In this document: piece by piece, positions 38,339-47,643 of the stretch
Numbering within the stretch: position 1 is the stretch's first letter
Layout of the letters: each line of letters starts with the position of its first letter
NCBI GenBank assembly: GCA_035547395.1
Contig: DASZVA010000010.1
Location: 1 to 64,000, forward strand
Length of the DNA stretch: 64,000 bases
Direction of reading: 5' to 3'
From: CALREJ01 sp035547395
Lineage (GTDB): Bacteria; Patescibacteriota; Gracilibacteria; Peribacterales; Peribacteraceae
The notes under the pieces: generated by a model
What the model saw: only the letters and a program-made list of their open reading frames with translations
Told to the model about the DNA's origin: nothing
Database searches by the model: none
Translations under genes and position numbers: made by a program

Positions 38339-39286
38339 TTACTTTACAGTGACCGTGTACACGCGGACCTGTGCGGGCGGTACGTTGGTTTCCCACGAGC
38401 GGGAATAGGCGAACGTGATATCCGCCGTGCCCGATTTCAACGCGTGAAACGTAAACTGCGCCTGTCCTCCCGCGCCGAGCGCCGAACTGTTCGGCGCGAT
38501 ATAGGTGCTGGAGTCCAGTGCGAACATCGTTTTGTCATAGGAGGGAGTCCAGCTGAATCCCGTCGTCGGATTGCTGTCGAGCGTGATCGTGAAAGGAGTC
38601 CCGGCTTTGGCGCTCATCGACGTTGTCATTTCGGAGGCGGCTGACCCGGCCGGCGATGCGGTCGGAGTCGGCGCGAATTGTACGGTCGACAGAATCTGCT
38701 CGAACATGTTCAGGATCGGTTCTTTCTGCAGCGGCTGCGTGTGGCCGGTTCCGCAGTCGGGTCCCAGGTTGCAGCTGTGGATCGTAAGGGTGAAATGGTG
38801 GCACATGCCGTTTTGGATCGTCGTGTAATCATACGTCTGGTACAAGTTTCCCGCCCCGACGTCCGCGCCGCTCTGTGTCACGTACATCGTGCCTGCGATC
38901 GTCTTTTTCGCCGGCGTACCGCTCAACATCACCGACGTGACCGGTTTGCAGGTCTGCTGTTCGCTCGTGAGCTCGATGGTACCCTCGAAGTATGCAGTGC
39001 CCGTCTGGAAGTCGCTTGGATAGTGCAGCACGGCACCCGTGAGCTGGGTGATGATCGTCTGCTTCTGCGTCTCCAACCGGAAAGTCGGCGGATACTGCAG
39101 GCTGTAGTTTTGCTCCGGATCGCTGAAGGATTGCCAGCCCGCGAATGAGCTGGCTTGTGCGGAAGACTGTGCGGATGACACAGAGCTTTCGCTCGATGAC
39201 GATCCGCCTCCTCCGCCGGGCGCGACGGTGCAGGCGGCAAGCAGGGACAGGCAGGCGAGTGGAATCAGAAGGGACGGTGTTTTCAT
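38339..39286 (-). CDS. lipoprotein with chagasin-type (I42) inhibitor domain
   Basis: A surface lipoprotein of 315 residues. The ATG at 39286 gives a lipoprotein signal MKTPSLLIPLACLSLLAAC with the lipobox ending at Cys19, then a Gly/Ser linker. The middle region (about 60-205) is of unknown fold with four Cys. The C-terminal domain (about 225-315) shows the I42 signature NPTTGFSW, a GAGG loop and FTFHALKSGTADITFAYSRSWE, as in chagasin inhibitors of papain-like proteases. The product could protect against host or neighbour cysteine proteases; this is inferred. Confidence 0.85.
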   Translation of the reverse strand: MKTPSLLIPLACLSLLAACTVAPGGGGGSSSSESSVSSAQSSAQASSFAGWQSFSDPEQNYSLQYPPTFRLETQKQTIITQLTGAVLHYPSDFQTGTAYFEGTIELTSEQQTCKPVTSVMLSGTPAKKTIAGTMYVTQSGADVGAGNLYQTYDYTTIQNGMCHHFTLTIHSCNLGPDCGTGHTQPLQKEPILNMFEQILSTVQFAPTPTASPAGSAASEMTTSMSAKAGTPFTITLDSNPTTGFSWTPSYDKTMFALDSSTYIAPNSSALGAGGQAQFTFHALKSGTADITFAYSRSWETNVPPAQVRVYTVTVK

Positions 39287-39420
39287 GGATAGGAGAGGAG
39301 AAAGATGCCGGATCAATCGTGCAGTATCCTCTTTTTTGACGCGGCGTACATCAAACGGGCTGGATTTTTTACATATCTGCCGGACAGTAGTGTCTTGTTT
39401 CACTCAACCGTAAGCCGTTT

Positions 39421-41856
39421 TCAGGCACCCGCGAGCCGGTATGCGGCGCGCTTCACGATCTCGTTCGCGGGGATCCACGCAAGCGCGTAGACCCAGACGA
39501 GTCCCGCGAGCGTCCATCCGATCGGCGTCACAAAGACGCCGTAGACGACGATGATCGTGGCGAGGATCTGGGTGGTGATGGTGGCTGCCAGCAGAATCCA
39601 TGCCGGCCGGTTGTCGAACATGCTGTAGCGCGTGCGCGCGTGGAAGATCATCAAGTGTCCCGCGACCGAGAGCTTCAGATACATCAGCGACTGGATCACG
39701 TCCTGGGGCAGATCGAACACGCGCTCGCAGAGATAGAAGAGCAGGAACGACGACGCGACGCCGATGGTGCCGAGTGCGCTCGAGACGGTGAGAATGACGT
39801 GCATGTTCCATCGCTGCGGAGCCGTGCCCACGTTTGCGCGGTCGAACGCGATGGAGAGAATCGCGCCGTCGTTGAGCAGCGCGAGCAGAATCACCATCAC
39901 CGCGGTGATCGGATAGAAATGGAAGACCAGAACCGACAGCGTGATGAAGAGCAGCAGACGCGTCGTCTCCGCGATGCGATAGATCGCATAACTCGTCATG
40001 CGCTTGAAGATGCGCCGACTCTCCTTGATCGCTTCGATGATGACGTTCAGACCCGGCTGCAACAGCACAATGTCGGCGGCGGATCGCGCGGCGTCGGTCG
40101 CGCCCGAGACCGCGATGCCGGCGTCGGCCTTGTGCAGCGCGGGCGCGTCGTTGACGCCGTCGCCCGTCATGCCCACCACGTGATTGTGCTTCTGCAGCGA
40201 CTCGACGATGTAGAACTTGTGATCGGGGAACGCCTTGGCGAATCCGTCTGCTTTCTCGATGTCTGCATCCAGCTGACCGATTTTGTAATGGCTCGTGTTC
40301 TCGAAGACCGATGCGTCGAGGATGTCGCCGCCCAGTTTCAGGCGCCGCGCCGTCTCGCGCGCGATGGGCAATTGATCGCCCGTGATCATCTTCACATGCA
40401 CGCCCATGTCGAGCGCTTCCTGAATAACGTTTGCCGCGTCCTCGCGCGGCGGATCAGACAGCGCGATGATGCCGAGGAAATGCCACGCGCCGCTTGCGTC
40501 CGTTTTTGCGACGCCGAGCGCGCGGAATCCCCTGGAAGCCAACTCCTCCTCCACAGCATCCGTCTTTGCCTTGAGCGCGTCGTCCGGTTTGCACAGCGCC
40601 AGAATCACCGGCACGGATCCTTTGCTCACGCTGCACGGCCCGTCGCCGCCCGTGACCGCCGCCTCGGTGCGCTTGTGCACGGGATCGAACGGCGTGAAGT
40701 GCGTGACGGAATATGATGTCGTTCCGTCCCGTAACTCCGCCCGGCGGATGATCGCATTGTCGATCGGATCGTCGTCCTCCTTGCGCGACGCGAGCGCGGC
40801 GAACGTGAGCACGTTTGCTTCATCGATGCTGTCGAACGCGGTGACGCTTTCCACCTGCAGTTTGTTCTGCGTCAGTGTTCCGGTTTTGTCGCAGCAGAGA
40901 ATATCCATGCCTGCGAGTTCATGAATGCTTTCCAGACGCGTGACGATGGCATTCTTGGCGGCGAGGAAACGCGCGCCGAGCGCCATGGTCGTCGTGAGCA
41001 CGGCGGGCATCGCCGCGGGGATCGCCGCCACCGCCAGAATCAGCGCGTACTGCACGTCCTCCAGAAGCGGCTCTCTGCGAAAGAGCCCGACGATGACGAG
41101 CAGACAGGCGAGCATGCCCGCGAAGGCGATGAGAAAGTCGCCGATGCGCAGCATTTCCTTTTGGAAATGACTGGTGCCTACCGCATCAGAGACGAGCTGC
41201 ACCGTGTGTCCGAAATTCGTCCGGAGGCCCGTTGCGACCACGAGTGCGTCGTTTTCCCCTCTGCGGACGATCGAACCGGAAAAGACAAGATCGTTGCCCG
41301 CGTGCGTCACGGGGAGCGATTCACCGGTCAGCATCGACTGGTCGAGTTCGAGTCCGTCGCCCGCAAGCAGTTTGGCGTCCGCCGGGACGATGTCGCCAAG
41401 CCGCAGGCGAATGACGTCGCCCGGCACCAGCTCGCGGCTTTCAAGCGTCGTCCAGCTGCCGTCTCTCTTCACGCGGCATTTGAGAGCGAGTGTTTTTTTC
41501 AAACTCGCGACGGCGTCCGCCGCGTGGTATTCCTCCCAGAATCCGACGACGGCGTTGAGCAGAAGCAGCACCGTGATGATTCCCAGATCCTCCCAGTGGC
41601 GCAGGACCGCCGAGAGCACGCAGGCCGTCTCGATCATCCACGGGATCGGTCCCCAGAAGAACGAGAGGAATTTCAGCAGGGGATTCGTTTTCTTTTCCGT
41701 GATCTCATTCCAGCCGTATTGCGCGCGCCGCGCCTGCGCGTCGGCCGATGTTAAACCGTTTTCCGAGGATTGGAATTCCCGGAATGCATCGTCTTGCGAG
41801 AGGGTCGCAAGCCGCTTTTGGGTATTGTGCAGTGAGGGTTTCTGTATGTCAGACAT
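39421..41856 (-). CDS. P-type ATPase, P3A (proton pump) type
   Basis: An 811-residue cation pump from the ATG at 41856. It has the FFWGPIPWMIE membrane segment and NAVVGFWEE typical of plasma-membrane H+-ATPases, TGES (177-180), the ion-site helix AVAAIPAAMPAVLTTTMALG, phosphorylated Asp323 in CCDKTGTLTQNKL, TGDQLPIARETARRL and MTGDGVNDAPALHKADAGIAV. The overall pattern matches the P3A group rather than Ca or Mg pumps. It would energise the membrane at the expense of ATP, or reverse pH stress. Confidence 0.92.
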   Translation of the reverse strand: MSDIQKPSLHNTQKRLATLSQDDAFREFQSSENGLTSADAQARRAQYGWNEITEKKTNPLLKFLSFFWGPIPWMIETACVLSAVLRHWEDLGIITVLLLLNAVVGFWEEYHAADAVASLKKTLALKCRVKRDGSWTTLESRELVPGDVIRLRLGDIVPADAKLLAGDGLELDQSMLTGESLPVTHAGNDLVFSGSIVRRGENDALVVATGLRTNFGHTVQLVSDAVGTSHFQKEMLRIGDFLIAFAGMLACLLVIVGLFRREPLLEDVQYALILAVAAIPAAMPAVLTTTMALGARFLAAKNAIVTRLESIHELAGMDILCCDKTGTLTQNKLQVESVTAFDSIDEANVLTFAALASRKEDDDPIDNAIIRRAELRDGTTSYSVTHFTPFDPVHKRTEAAVTGGDGPCSVSKGSVPVILALCKPDDALKAKTDAVEEELASRGFRALGVAKTDASGAWHFLGIIALSDPPREDAANVIQEALDMGVHVKMITGDQLPIARETARRLKLGGDILDASVFENTSHYKIGQLDADIEKADGFAKAFPDHKFYIVESLQKHNHVVGMTGDGVNDAPALHKADAGIAVSGATDAARSAADIVLLQPGLNVIIEAIKESRRIFKRMTSYAIYRIAETTRLLLFITLSVLVFHFYPITAVMVILLALLNDGAILSIAFDRANVGTAPQRWNMHVILTVSSALGTIGVASSFLLFYLCERVFDLPQDVIQSLMYLKLSVAGHLMIFHARTRYSMFDNRPAWILLAATITTQILATIIVVYGVFVTPIGWTLAGLVWVYALAWIPANEIVKRAAYRLAGA

Positions 41857-41938
41857 TCCTTTTCTATTATAGCGTTTCTTCGCATGCGACGCATCCGCCG
41901 TTCGCCTCATATTTTGCTTCAGAGAGCCGAATTCTCGG

Positions 41939-42286
41939 TTACAAGAGAAAGTTCCTCAAGATCACCGCCGAATTGTGCTCTTCATCTTTGGCGGCGTACA
42001 CAAAGGTCGCGCTTTTGCCGATCGTTTCCTTCAGCTCGGCAACCACTTTTTTGTTTTTCCGCAGTTCGGCCAGATATTTTTTGCGGAATGCCGGCCACTT
42101 TTTCTCATCGTGCGCGTACCACTGGCGCAGTTCCGTGCTCGGGGCTATGTCTTTCATCCACACGTCGATTTTCGCTTTGGCCTTGGTGAGTCCGCGCGGC
42201 CAGAGCCGCTCAACGAGAATGCGTTTGCTATCGTCCTTCGACGGTTTTTCGTAGACGCGCTTCAGACGAATTGCTGCTTTGGACAT
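41939..42286 (-). CDS. DUF488 family protein
   Basis: A 115-residue protein of the DUF488 family: RLKRVYEKPSKDDSKRILVERLWPRGLTKAKAKIDVWMKDIAPSTELRQWYAHDEKKWPAFRKKYLAEL is the full family signature. Function is not established; members are small soluble proteins. It lies upstream of the P-type ATPase on the same strand with about 80 bases between. Confidence 0.92.
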   Translation of the reverse strand: MSKAAIRLKRVYEKPSKDDSKRILVERLWPRGLTKAKAKIDVWMKDIAPSTELRQWYAHDEKKWPAFRKKYLAELRKNKKVVAELKETIGKSATFVYAAKDEEHNSAVILRNFLL

Positions 42287-42437
42287 GTCCGCAGTATAGC
42301 CCTTGGCGCAAGGGGCGACACCGTGGACACACTCCGGGCATTACCATATATCGATATATGGTAATGCGCCGCGAATACGAGAATCTTTGAAGAGAAGCAT
42401 TTCATACTCGCACGGCAGACACGACGCACAACTTTTT

Positions 42438-42475
42438 CATTTTCCATTTTCCGTTTTCAATTTTACACTTCATCC
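42438..42475 (+). repeat. heptamer array before the dehydrogenase gene
   Basis: Five contiguous 7-base units at 42438-42472, three of them CNTTTTC, followed by TCC and the ATG at 42476. There is one G in the 38 bases and no Shine-Dalgarno. Confidence 0.6.
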
Positions 42476-43459
42476 ATGCCATCCATCCTCTTCCTCGACG
42501 TCGAAGATCATGACATCGCGCTCGTCCGGGACCATTTTCCCGCCGCTGCGTTCGCCAAGGATCTGTCGAACGAAGACGAGGTGATCGACGTCTGCAAAGG
42601 GTACGAGATCATCTCCACGTTTGAGACGGCGTTCCCCGCGTCGGTGATCGAAAATCTTCCCGATTTGAAACTTATCGCGACGCGTTCGGTGGGTTACGAT
42701 CACATCGATCTGGATGCCTGCAAAGAAAGAGGGGTGACCGTGTGCAACGTGCCGGATTACGGTTCGCACGTGATCGCCGAACACGTGTTCGCGCTGCTGC
42801 TCTCGACCGTCCGCCACATTGCCGAAGGCGAAAAGAGAGTGGAGAGCGGCACGTTTGATTATCGCGGGCTGCGCGGCATGGCGCTGAAGGACAAGACGAT
42901 CGGCATTCTCGGGACGGGCCGGATCGGCGGGCACGTCGCGCATATCGCGCATGGATTCGATATGAAAATACTCGCCACCGATCGTTGCCGCGTGATTGAA
43001 CTCGAGCAGGAGCTGGGCGTGCGCTACGTGCCGTTCGAGGAGCTTCTTACTGAGAGCGACATCCTGACCCTGCACGTGCCCGCGACCGACGACACGCATC
43101 ACCTGCTCAACGACAAAGCCTTTATGCGCATGAAAGACGGCGTAATTCTGATCAACACCGCGCGCGGGTCGATCATCGATTCCAAAGCGCTGCTCAAGGC
43201 GCTCGAGTCCGGCAAAGTCCGGTATGCGCTGCTCGACGTGCTGGAGCACGAGCACAATTTCGAAGAGAACAAGGCGCTCATCAAACACCCGCGCGTCGTC
43301 ACTACGCCGCACATCGCGTTTTACGCCGACGAGAGCATGAAGAACATGTACGTCGACAGCTTTCAGTCAATCGATGAATTTTTGTCCGGCAAGGAACCGC
43401 AGCACATCATACATCCGCTCTCGGTCGTCTGCGATCTGCCGGGCGCAAAGGCGTCCTGA
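42476..43459 (+). CDS. D-2-hydroxyacid dehydrogenase (LdhA-like)
   Basis: An NAD-dependent dehydrogenase of 327 residues, probably D-lactate dehydrogenase. The nucleotide fold has GILGTGRIGGHVAHIAHGFDMKILATD. The catalytic Arg is in INTARGSIID, Glu in ALLDVLEHEHN and His in TTPHIAFYADESM. ATRSVGYDHIDLDACKERGVTVCNVPDYG is the substrate-domain signature. It fits a fermentative lifestyle in which pyruvate is reduced to lactate. Confidence 0.92.
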   Translation: MPSILFLDVEDHDIALVRDHFPAAAFAKDLSNEDEVIDVCKGYEIISTFETAFPASVIENLPDLKLIATRSVGYDHIDLDACKERGVTVCNVPDYGSHVIAEHVFALLLSTVRHIAEGEKRVESGTFDYRGLRGMALKDKTIGILGTGRIGGHVAHIAHGFDMKILATDRCRVIELEQELGVRYVPFEELLTESDILTLHVPATDDTHHLLNDKAFMRMKDGVILINTARGSIIDSKALLKALESGKVRYALLDVLEHEHNFEENKALIKHPRVVTTPHIAFYADESMKNMYVDSFQSIDEFLSGKEPQHIIHPLSVVCDLPGAKAS

Positions 43460-43464
43460 AAGAG

Positions 43465-43833
43465 ATGACCAATATCTTTGACATGTATTTCGGAATATTG
43501 AATAATGCCCGTGAACGCTGGCGAACGGATCGTCACGTCTTTGGTCGTTCTAATATCAGGAGTTACAGAGTGTTAGTGGTTATTGAATTTCGAGGCAGTA
43601 AGCCGCTTGTGACAGAGGGGTTGAAGAATGTGCAGAGACTGCTCGTTGAGCGTCCACCACATTTAATTGCAGCTCTGGAGCGGCAACTTTCGGTATTTTA
43701 CCATGATGCGCCCGTCTGTGATCGGGCATACATCAGTGAAAACCTGCGGACACTGCGCAAAGAATACGATGTCCCGGGTGACTGTCTCGATCAGTGGTCA
43801 AATTTGGAACTGGGATTGTATCCAAACAAGTAA
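43465..43833 (+). CDS. hypothetical protein, 122 residues
   Basis: I do not recognise this protein. It is soluble, Arg-rich, with YRVLVVIEFRGSKPLVTEGLKNVQRLLVERPPHLIAALERQLSVFYHDAPVC; two Cys. It starts five bases after the dehydrogenase stop and is probably co-transcribed. Confidence 0.6.
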   Translation: MTNIFDMYFGILNNARERWRTDRHVFGRSNIRSYRVLVVIEFRGSKPLVTEGLKNVQRLLVERPPHLIAALERQLSVFYHDAPVCDRAYISENLRTLRKEYDVPGDCLDQWSNLELGLYPNK

Positions 43834-43841
43834 GCGCATCG

Positions 43842-45335
43842 TCAGCGTTCACGGCGGTTCCCCTCAGCGGGAGCCGCCTTTTTCAAATCGCCGCCCTGCC
43901 TGTGCCACAGCTCGCGCAGCAATTTGGCGGTCTGTTTCTTTTGGCACGATTTGATGTACGTCGAGAACGCAAGAGGCCTTTCCCCCGTGAGCATCTCCAC
44001 AGTGTCTCCGTCGTGCAGGAGCGTCCCCAGGTCGCGCTGCCGTCCGTTGATGCGCACGCCGCGGATTGATTTGGGATCGATGTCCCATTGCTGGCAGGCG
44101 AGATCAAGCGCCGTCGCCGGTTTGCGGATGTGATAGAAGTGGTTCTGCGGATCGAAGACGAGAATGTCATCCTCGCGAAAATACGTGCGTAGCACTTTTT
44201 CGAATTGCGCCGGCGTTTTTGCCATCGACCGCAGGCTCTCGAGGTTTCGGAACAGGTTCACCCGCGACGTGCCGCTTCCGAGCGCATATGACAGATCTTT
44301 ATAGGACGCGTGCGAGGCGACGCCATATTCGCATTCCTCGTGCATTTTTTTCGTGCGGATCTGTATTTCGATCGGCAGCTGCGTGACGCCGGGCAGCGGA
44401 TAGACGACGGTATGGATCGAGCGGTAGCCGTTGTCCTTCGGGATGCCGATGTAGTCCTTCAGTTTCCCCGGCATCGCGTGCATCGACGCGTGCACGATGC
44501 CGAGCGCTCGATAACAGTCGTCCACGGACGGCACCAGGATGCGCAGCGCGAGGCGATCAGTGAGCTCGTCGAAGCGGTATTTTTTGATGACCATTTTCCG
44601 GTAGGTGGAATAGACTCCCTTGATGCGCGTATCGATCTTTGCGTCGAGGCAGTGGTCTTGCATTTTTTTCGACAGATATTCCCCCGCATGAGACAGGCAG
44701 GCCTGGTCGATTCGCCTGCAGGACGTAAACTGTCGCTGGATCGTGCGCGCGACGTCCGGCTGCAGTTCCAAAAAACAGATGTCTTCCATCTGCCATCGCC
44801 AGCGGTGGAACCCGAGTCTCTCGGCGATCGCGGCGTACATGTGCAGCGTTTCGTGGGCCAGTTCGCGTCTGCGTGTTTTTGCAAAGCGTTTCAAATGACG
44901 GACGTCATTCAAGCGGTGCGCCATGCGCAGGATCATCAGGCGCGGATCGTCGGTGAACGCGCCGATGACCATGTCGAGATCGTCGGTATTCTCGTCGATG
45001 TGCAATTTGCGCAGTTCGTGCATGCGTTTGACCATCGAACGCTCGTCGCTTTTGAGCGGCGAGGCCTGGAGCAGCAGTTTTCCTTCCGGATGCACGAGCA
45101 GATCATGCAGCGCCGCGATGCGCACGAGCGGGGCGTCCGCGGCGACTTCGCGCAAGACATTCGCCACTTCCAGGCAGTGCAGGGCGTAGGATTCTTTGCT
45201 GTTTCTATGGATGTCTCGCAAGTATCGTTTCGCATATGCGACGATATCTCGCAGTTTCGGATCGGCCAGCAGGGAAGGAGACACGCTCATGAATCCGATC
45301 ATCCGCAGTATACGTTCGACGAATCGCGACCACAA
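43842..45335 (-). CDS. RelA/SpoT-type ppGpp synthetase with degenerate hydrolase site
   Basis: An alarmone synthetase of 497 residues: HD-type domain (about 25-175), synthetase (about 230-370), TGS (about 395-455). The synthetase signature is intact: IKGVYSTYRKM, DELTDRLALRILV, PGKLKDYIGIPKDNGYRSIHT, IEIQIRTKKMHEECEYGVASH. In the hydrolase part His53 and His77-Asp78 remain, but the usual Glu81-Asp82 (as in HDVVED) are Val and His (HDLLVH), so ppGpp hydrolysis should be lost. The C-terminal ACT region of long RSH proteins is missing. TTG at 45335 is two bases after the ligA stop; Met12 (45302) and Met16 (45290) are alternatives. Confidence 0.9.
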   Translation of the reverse strand: MWSRFVERILRMIGFMSVSPSLLADPKLRDIVAYAKRYLRDIHRNSKESYALHCLEVANVLREVAADAPLVRIAALHDLLVHPEGKLLLQASPLKSDERSMVKRMHELRKLHIDENTDDLDMVIGAFTDDPRLMILRMAHRLNDVRHLKRFAKTRRRELAHETLHMYAAIAERLGFHRWRWQMEDICFLELQPDVARTIQRQFTSCRRIDQACLSHAGEYLSKKMQDHCLDAKIDTRIKGVYSTYRKMVIKKYRFDELTDRLALRILVPSVDDCYRALGIVHASMHAMPGKLKDYIGIPKDNGYRSIHTVVYPLPGVTQLPIEIQIRTKKMHEECEYGVASHASYKDLSYALGSGTSRVNLFRNLESLRSMAKTPAQFEKVLRTYFREDDILVFDPQNHFYHIRKPATALDLACQQWDIDPKSIRGVRINGRQRDLGTLLHDGDTVEMLTGERPLAFSTYIKSCQKKQTAKLLRELWHRQGGDLKKAAPAEGNRRER

Positions 45336-45337
45336 AT

Positions 45338-47515
45338 TCAGGATTCTTTGATCATCTTTCGGAACGCGTCCTCGTCGATGATCAATACGTTCAGATTCTT
45401 TGCGTCGTCGAACTTACTGCCGGGGTCCTCGCCCGCGAGGACGTAATCGGTTTTCTTACTGACCGAGCCGCTCACCTTGCCGCCGCGCTCCTTGATCATT
45501 TCCTTGGCCTCCTCGCGGCTCAGGTGCGGGAGCGTTCCTGTCAGCACGAAGGTCTTGTCTGCAAAGATCTGCTTCACAGTGGATCTCTTCGGCAATAGAC
45601 AGATGACGCCCGCTTTCTCGAATTTGTGCAGCAATTCCTTGTGTTCCTTGTGCTTGATCCACTCAATTACCGATTCGGTCACGGTCGCGCCGATGCCGTT
45701 GATCGCGTCCAGATCTTCCTCCTTCAATTGCGAGAGGCGTTCCTCAATCGCTGTCACCGGTATCGCGCGCAGCGTCACTTCTTTCGCCTCACCGCCAAAC
45801 AGCGACGGCTGCAAACGCGTCTCGGTCACTTCCTTCATTTTCACGTCTTTCACCGGCCAGTCGATATTGCGCGCGAGCAGCTCCGCCGTCTCGCGCCCGA
45901 CGTGGCGGATGCCGAGCGCGAACAGGAATCTCTCGAGCGGGATCTTCTTTGCCTTCTCGATGGACGCGAGCAGATTCTCCGTCTTCTTTTCTTTGAAGAG
46001 CGGCAATGTCAAAAGATCGTCCGCCGTGAGGAAGAAAATATCCGCACTGTCGGTGATCAGTCCCGCATTCAGGAGCTCCTCCACGGTTTCGGTTCCGAGG
46101 CCCTCGATATTGAACGCGTAACGCGAGGTGAGGTGTTCGATGCTCTCGTGCTTCACGCCCGGACAATCACGGTTGGGACAGTAGATCGCCACTTCGCCTT
46201 CGGGCCGCGTCAGTTTCGTCCCGCATTGCGGGCAGTGCGCGGGAAAGTGAAACGGCTTGCTCCCCGCCGGTCGCAGATTTTTCAGGACTTCCATGACCTC
46301 CGGAATGATGTCGCCCGCCTTGCGGATGACGACCGTGTCGCCGATGCGTACGTCGAGCCGCTCGATTTCATCGGCATTGTGCAGCGTCGCGCGGGTGACA
46401 ACCGTGCCCGCGATATGCGTCGGCGTTAAGCTCGCCACCGGCGTGATCGCGCCCGTGCGGCCAACCTGCAGGATGATGTCTTGCACCTGCGCCGTCTTTT
46501 CCTCCGCCGGGAACTTGTACGCCCGCGCCCAGCGCGGCGCCTTGGCGGTCGAGCCCAGGTCGCGCTGCAGCTTGCGATCGTTCACTTTGATCACCAGTCC
46601 GTCGATGTCGAAAGGCAGTTTCTCGCGTTTTTTGGCCGTCTCCTCGAACATTTTTTCGACGTTTGTGAGCCCGCGCATCACGCGGAAATCCGTGCAGACG
46701 GGGAGCCCCGCATCGATGAAGAATTGTAAAATCGATTCCTGTGTAGGCAACTCAAACGCGTCCGCTGCACCGTTGCCCAGCATGTAGCAGAACATTCTCA
46801 GGTCTCTCTCTGCGGCAACCTTCGGGTCCAGCTGCCGCACCGAACCGGCCGCCGCGTTGCGCGGATTGGCGAATTTTTCGCCGTCCGGCAGATGCTTGTT
46901 TAGTTTTGCGAGCGAGGCTTTGGGCATGTAGACCTCGCCGCCGATTTCGATGAAGGTCGGGGGCGTCGTTTTTCCTTTGTACTCGATGTGCAGTGCGAGC
47001 GGTACGTTCTCGATCGTGCGGACGGTGTGCGTCACATCTTCTCCTTCCACGCCGTTGCCGCGGGTGACGGCTCGCAGCAGGTGGTACGTCAGATCGTCTT
47101 GCGGCTCGCGGCTCCCGGCTTGTGTCTTCTCATACACCAGCGAAATATTTAGTCCGTCGATCTTGAGCTCCGAAACAAATTCAAACTCGCGCTGCATGTC
47201 GCCGAGCGATCGCTGCATTTGCGTCACCCAGTCCTCCAGCTCCGCGTGCGAGAATACGTCGGTCAGCGATTCTTTGGGCGTCAAATGCATGACCTTGGGC
47301 AGTCGACCGTCGAGCGGCGCGCCGACGCGCTGGGTGGGGGAGTCCTTGGTGATCAGATCCGGAAATTCCTTTTCGAGTGCGATCAGCTCCTGCTTGAGCG
47401 CATCACGCACGTCCTCCGACACCTCGGTTTTATTCTCGATGAAGTACGCTTTGTTGAGCCGCCAGATTTCCTTGCGTAGCTTCGCGATTCTCTTTTCGGC
47501 TTGTTCATGATTCAT
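45338..47515 (-). CDS. ligA: NAD-dependent DNA ligase
   Basis: LigA seals nicks in replication and repair. The 725-residue protein has the adenylation Lys118 in ELKIDGLNISLVYE, an OB fold, the zinc finger CPQCGTKL...YCPNRDCPG (four Cys), HhH repeats (RYAFNIEGLGTETVEELL, INGIGATVTESV) and a C-terminal BRCT domain (FVLTGTLPHLSREEAKEMIKERGGKVSGSVSKKTDYVLAGEDPGSK). It is slightly longer than the usual 670 because of an insert near 600. It lies upstream of the alarmone synthetase. Confidence 0.96.
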   Translation of the reverse strand: MNHEQAEKRIAKLRKEIWRLNKAYFIENKTEVSEDVRDALKQELIALEKEFPDLITKDSPTQRVGAPLDGRLPKVMHLTPKESLTDVFSHAELEDWVTQMQRSLGDMQREFEFVSELKIDGLNISLVYEKTQAGSREPQDDLTYHLLRAVTRGNGVEGEDVTHTVRTIENVPLALHIEYKGKTTPPTFIEIGGEVYMPKASLAKLNKHLPDGEKFANPRNAAAGSVRQLDPKVAAERDLRMFCYMLGNGAADAFELPTQESILQFFIDAGLPVCTDFRVMRGLTNVEKMFEETAKKREKLPFDIDGLVIKVNDRKLQRDLGSTAKAPRWARAYKFPAEEKTAQVQDIILQVGRTGAITPVASLTPTHIAGTVVTRATLHNADEIERLDVRIGDTVVIRKAGDIIPEVMEVLKNLRPAGSKPFHFPAHCPQCGTKLTRPEGEVAIYCPNRDCPGVKHESIEHLTSRYAFNIEGLGTETVEELLNAGLITDSADIFFLTADDLLTLPLFKEKKTENLLASIEKAKKIPLERFLFALGIRHVGRETAELLARNIDWPVKDVKMKEVTETRLQPSLFGGEAKEVTLRAIPVTAIEERLSQLKEEDLDAINGIGATVTESVIEWIKHKEHKELLHKFEKAGVICLLPKRSTVKQIFADKTFVLTGTLPHLSREEAKEMIKERGGKVSGSVSKKTDYVLAGEDPGSKFDDAKNLNVLIIDEDAFRKMIKES

Positions 47516-47643
47516 GGGGACAGCTTATCGCGTCCGGCTTCCGGCTTCTAGATTTGCGAGACGGATACATATGGCATGGAAAAATCATTTTTTCACCCGT
47601 CAATTGCAATCCGCACGCATTCGGGAAAGATACGGCACAACTT

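Noticed and set aside
39640..41754. Long plus-strand frames across the P-type ATPase
   Set aside because: They mirror the ATPase on the other strand and translate to His/Arg/Asp-rich sequence without motifs.
44310..45446. 378-codon plus-strand frame across the alarmone synthetase
   Set aside because: Antisense shadow; the minus-strand gene has all family motifs.
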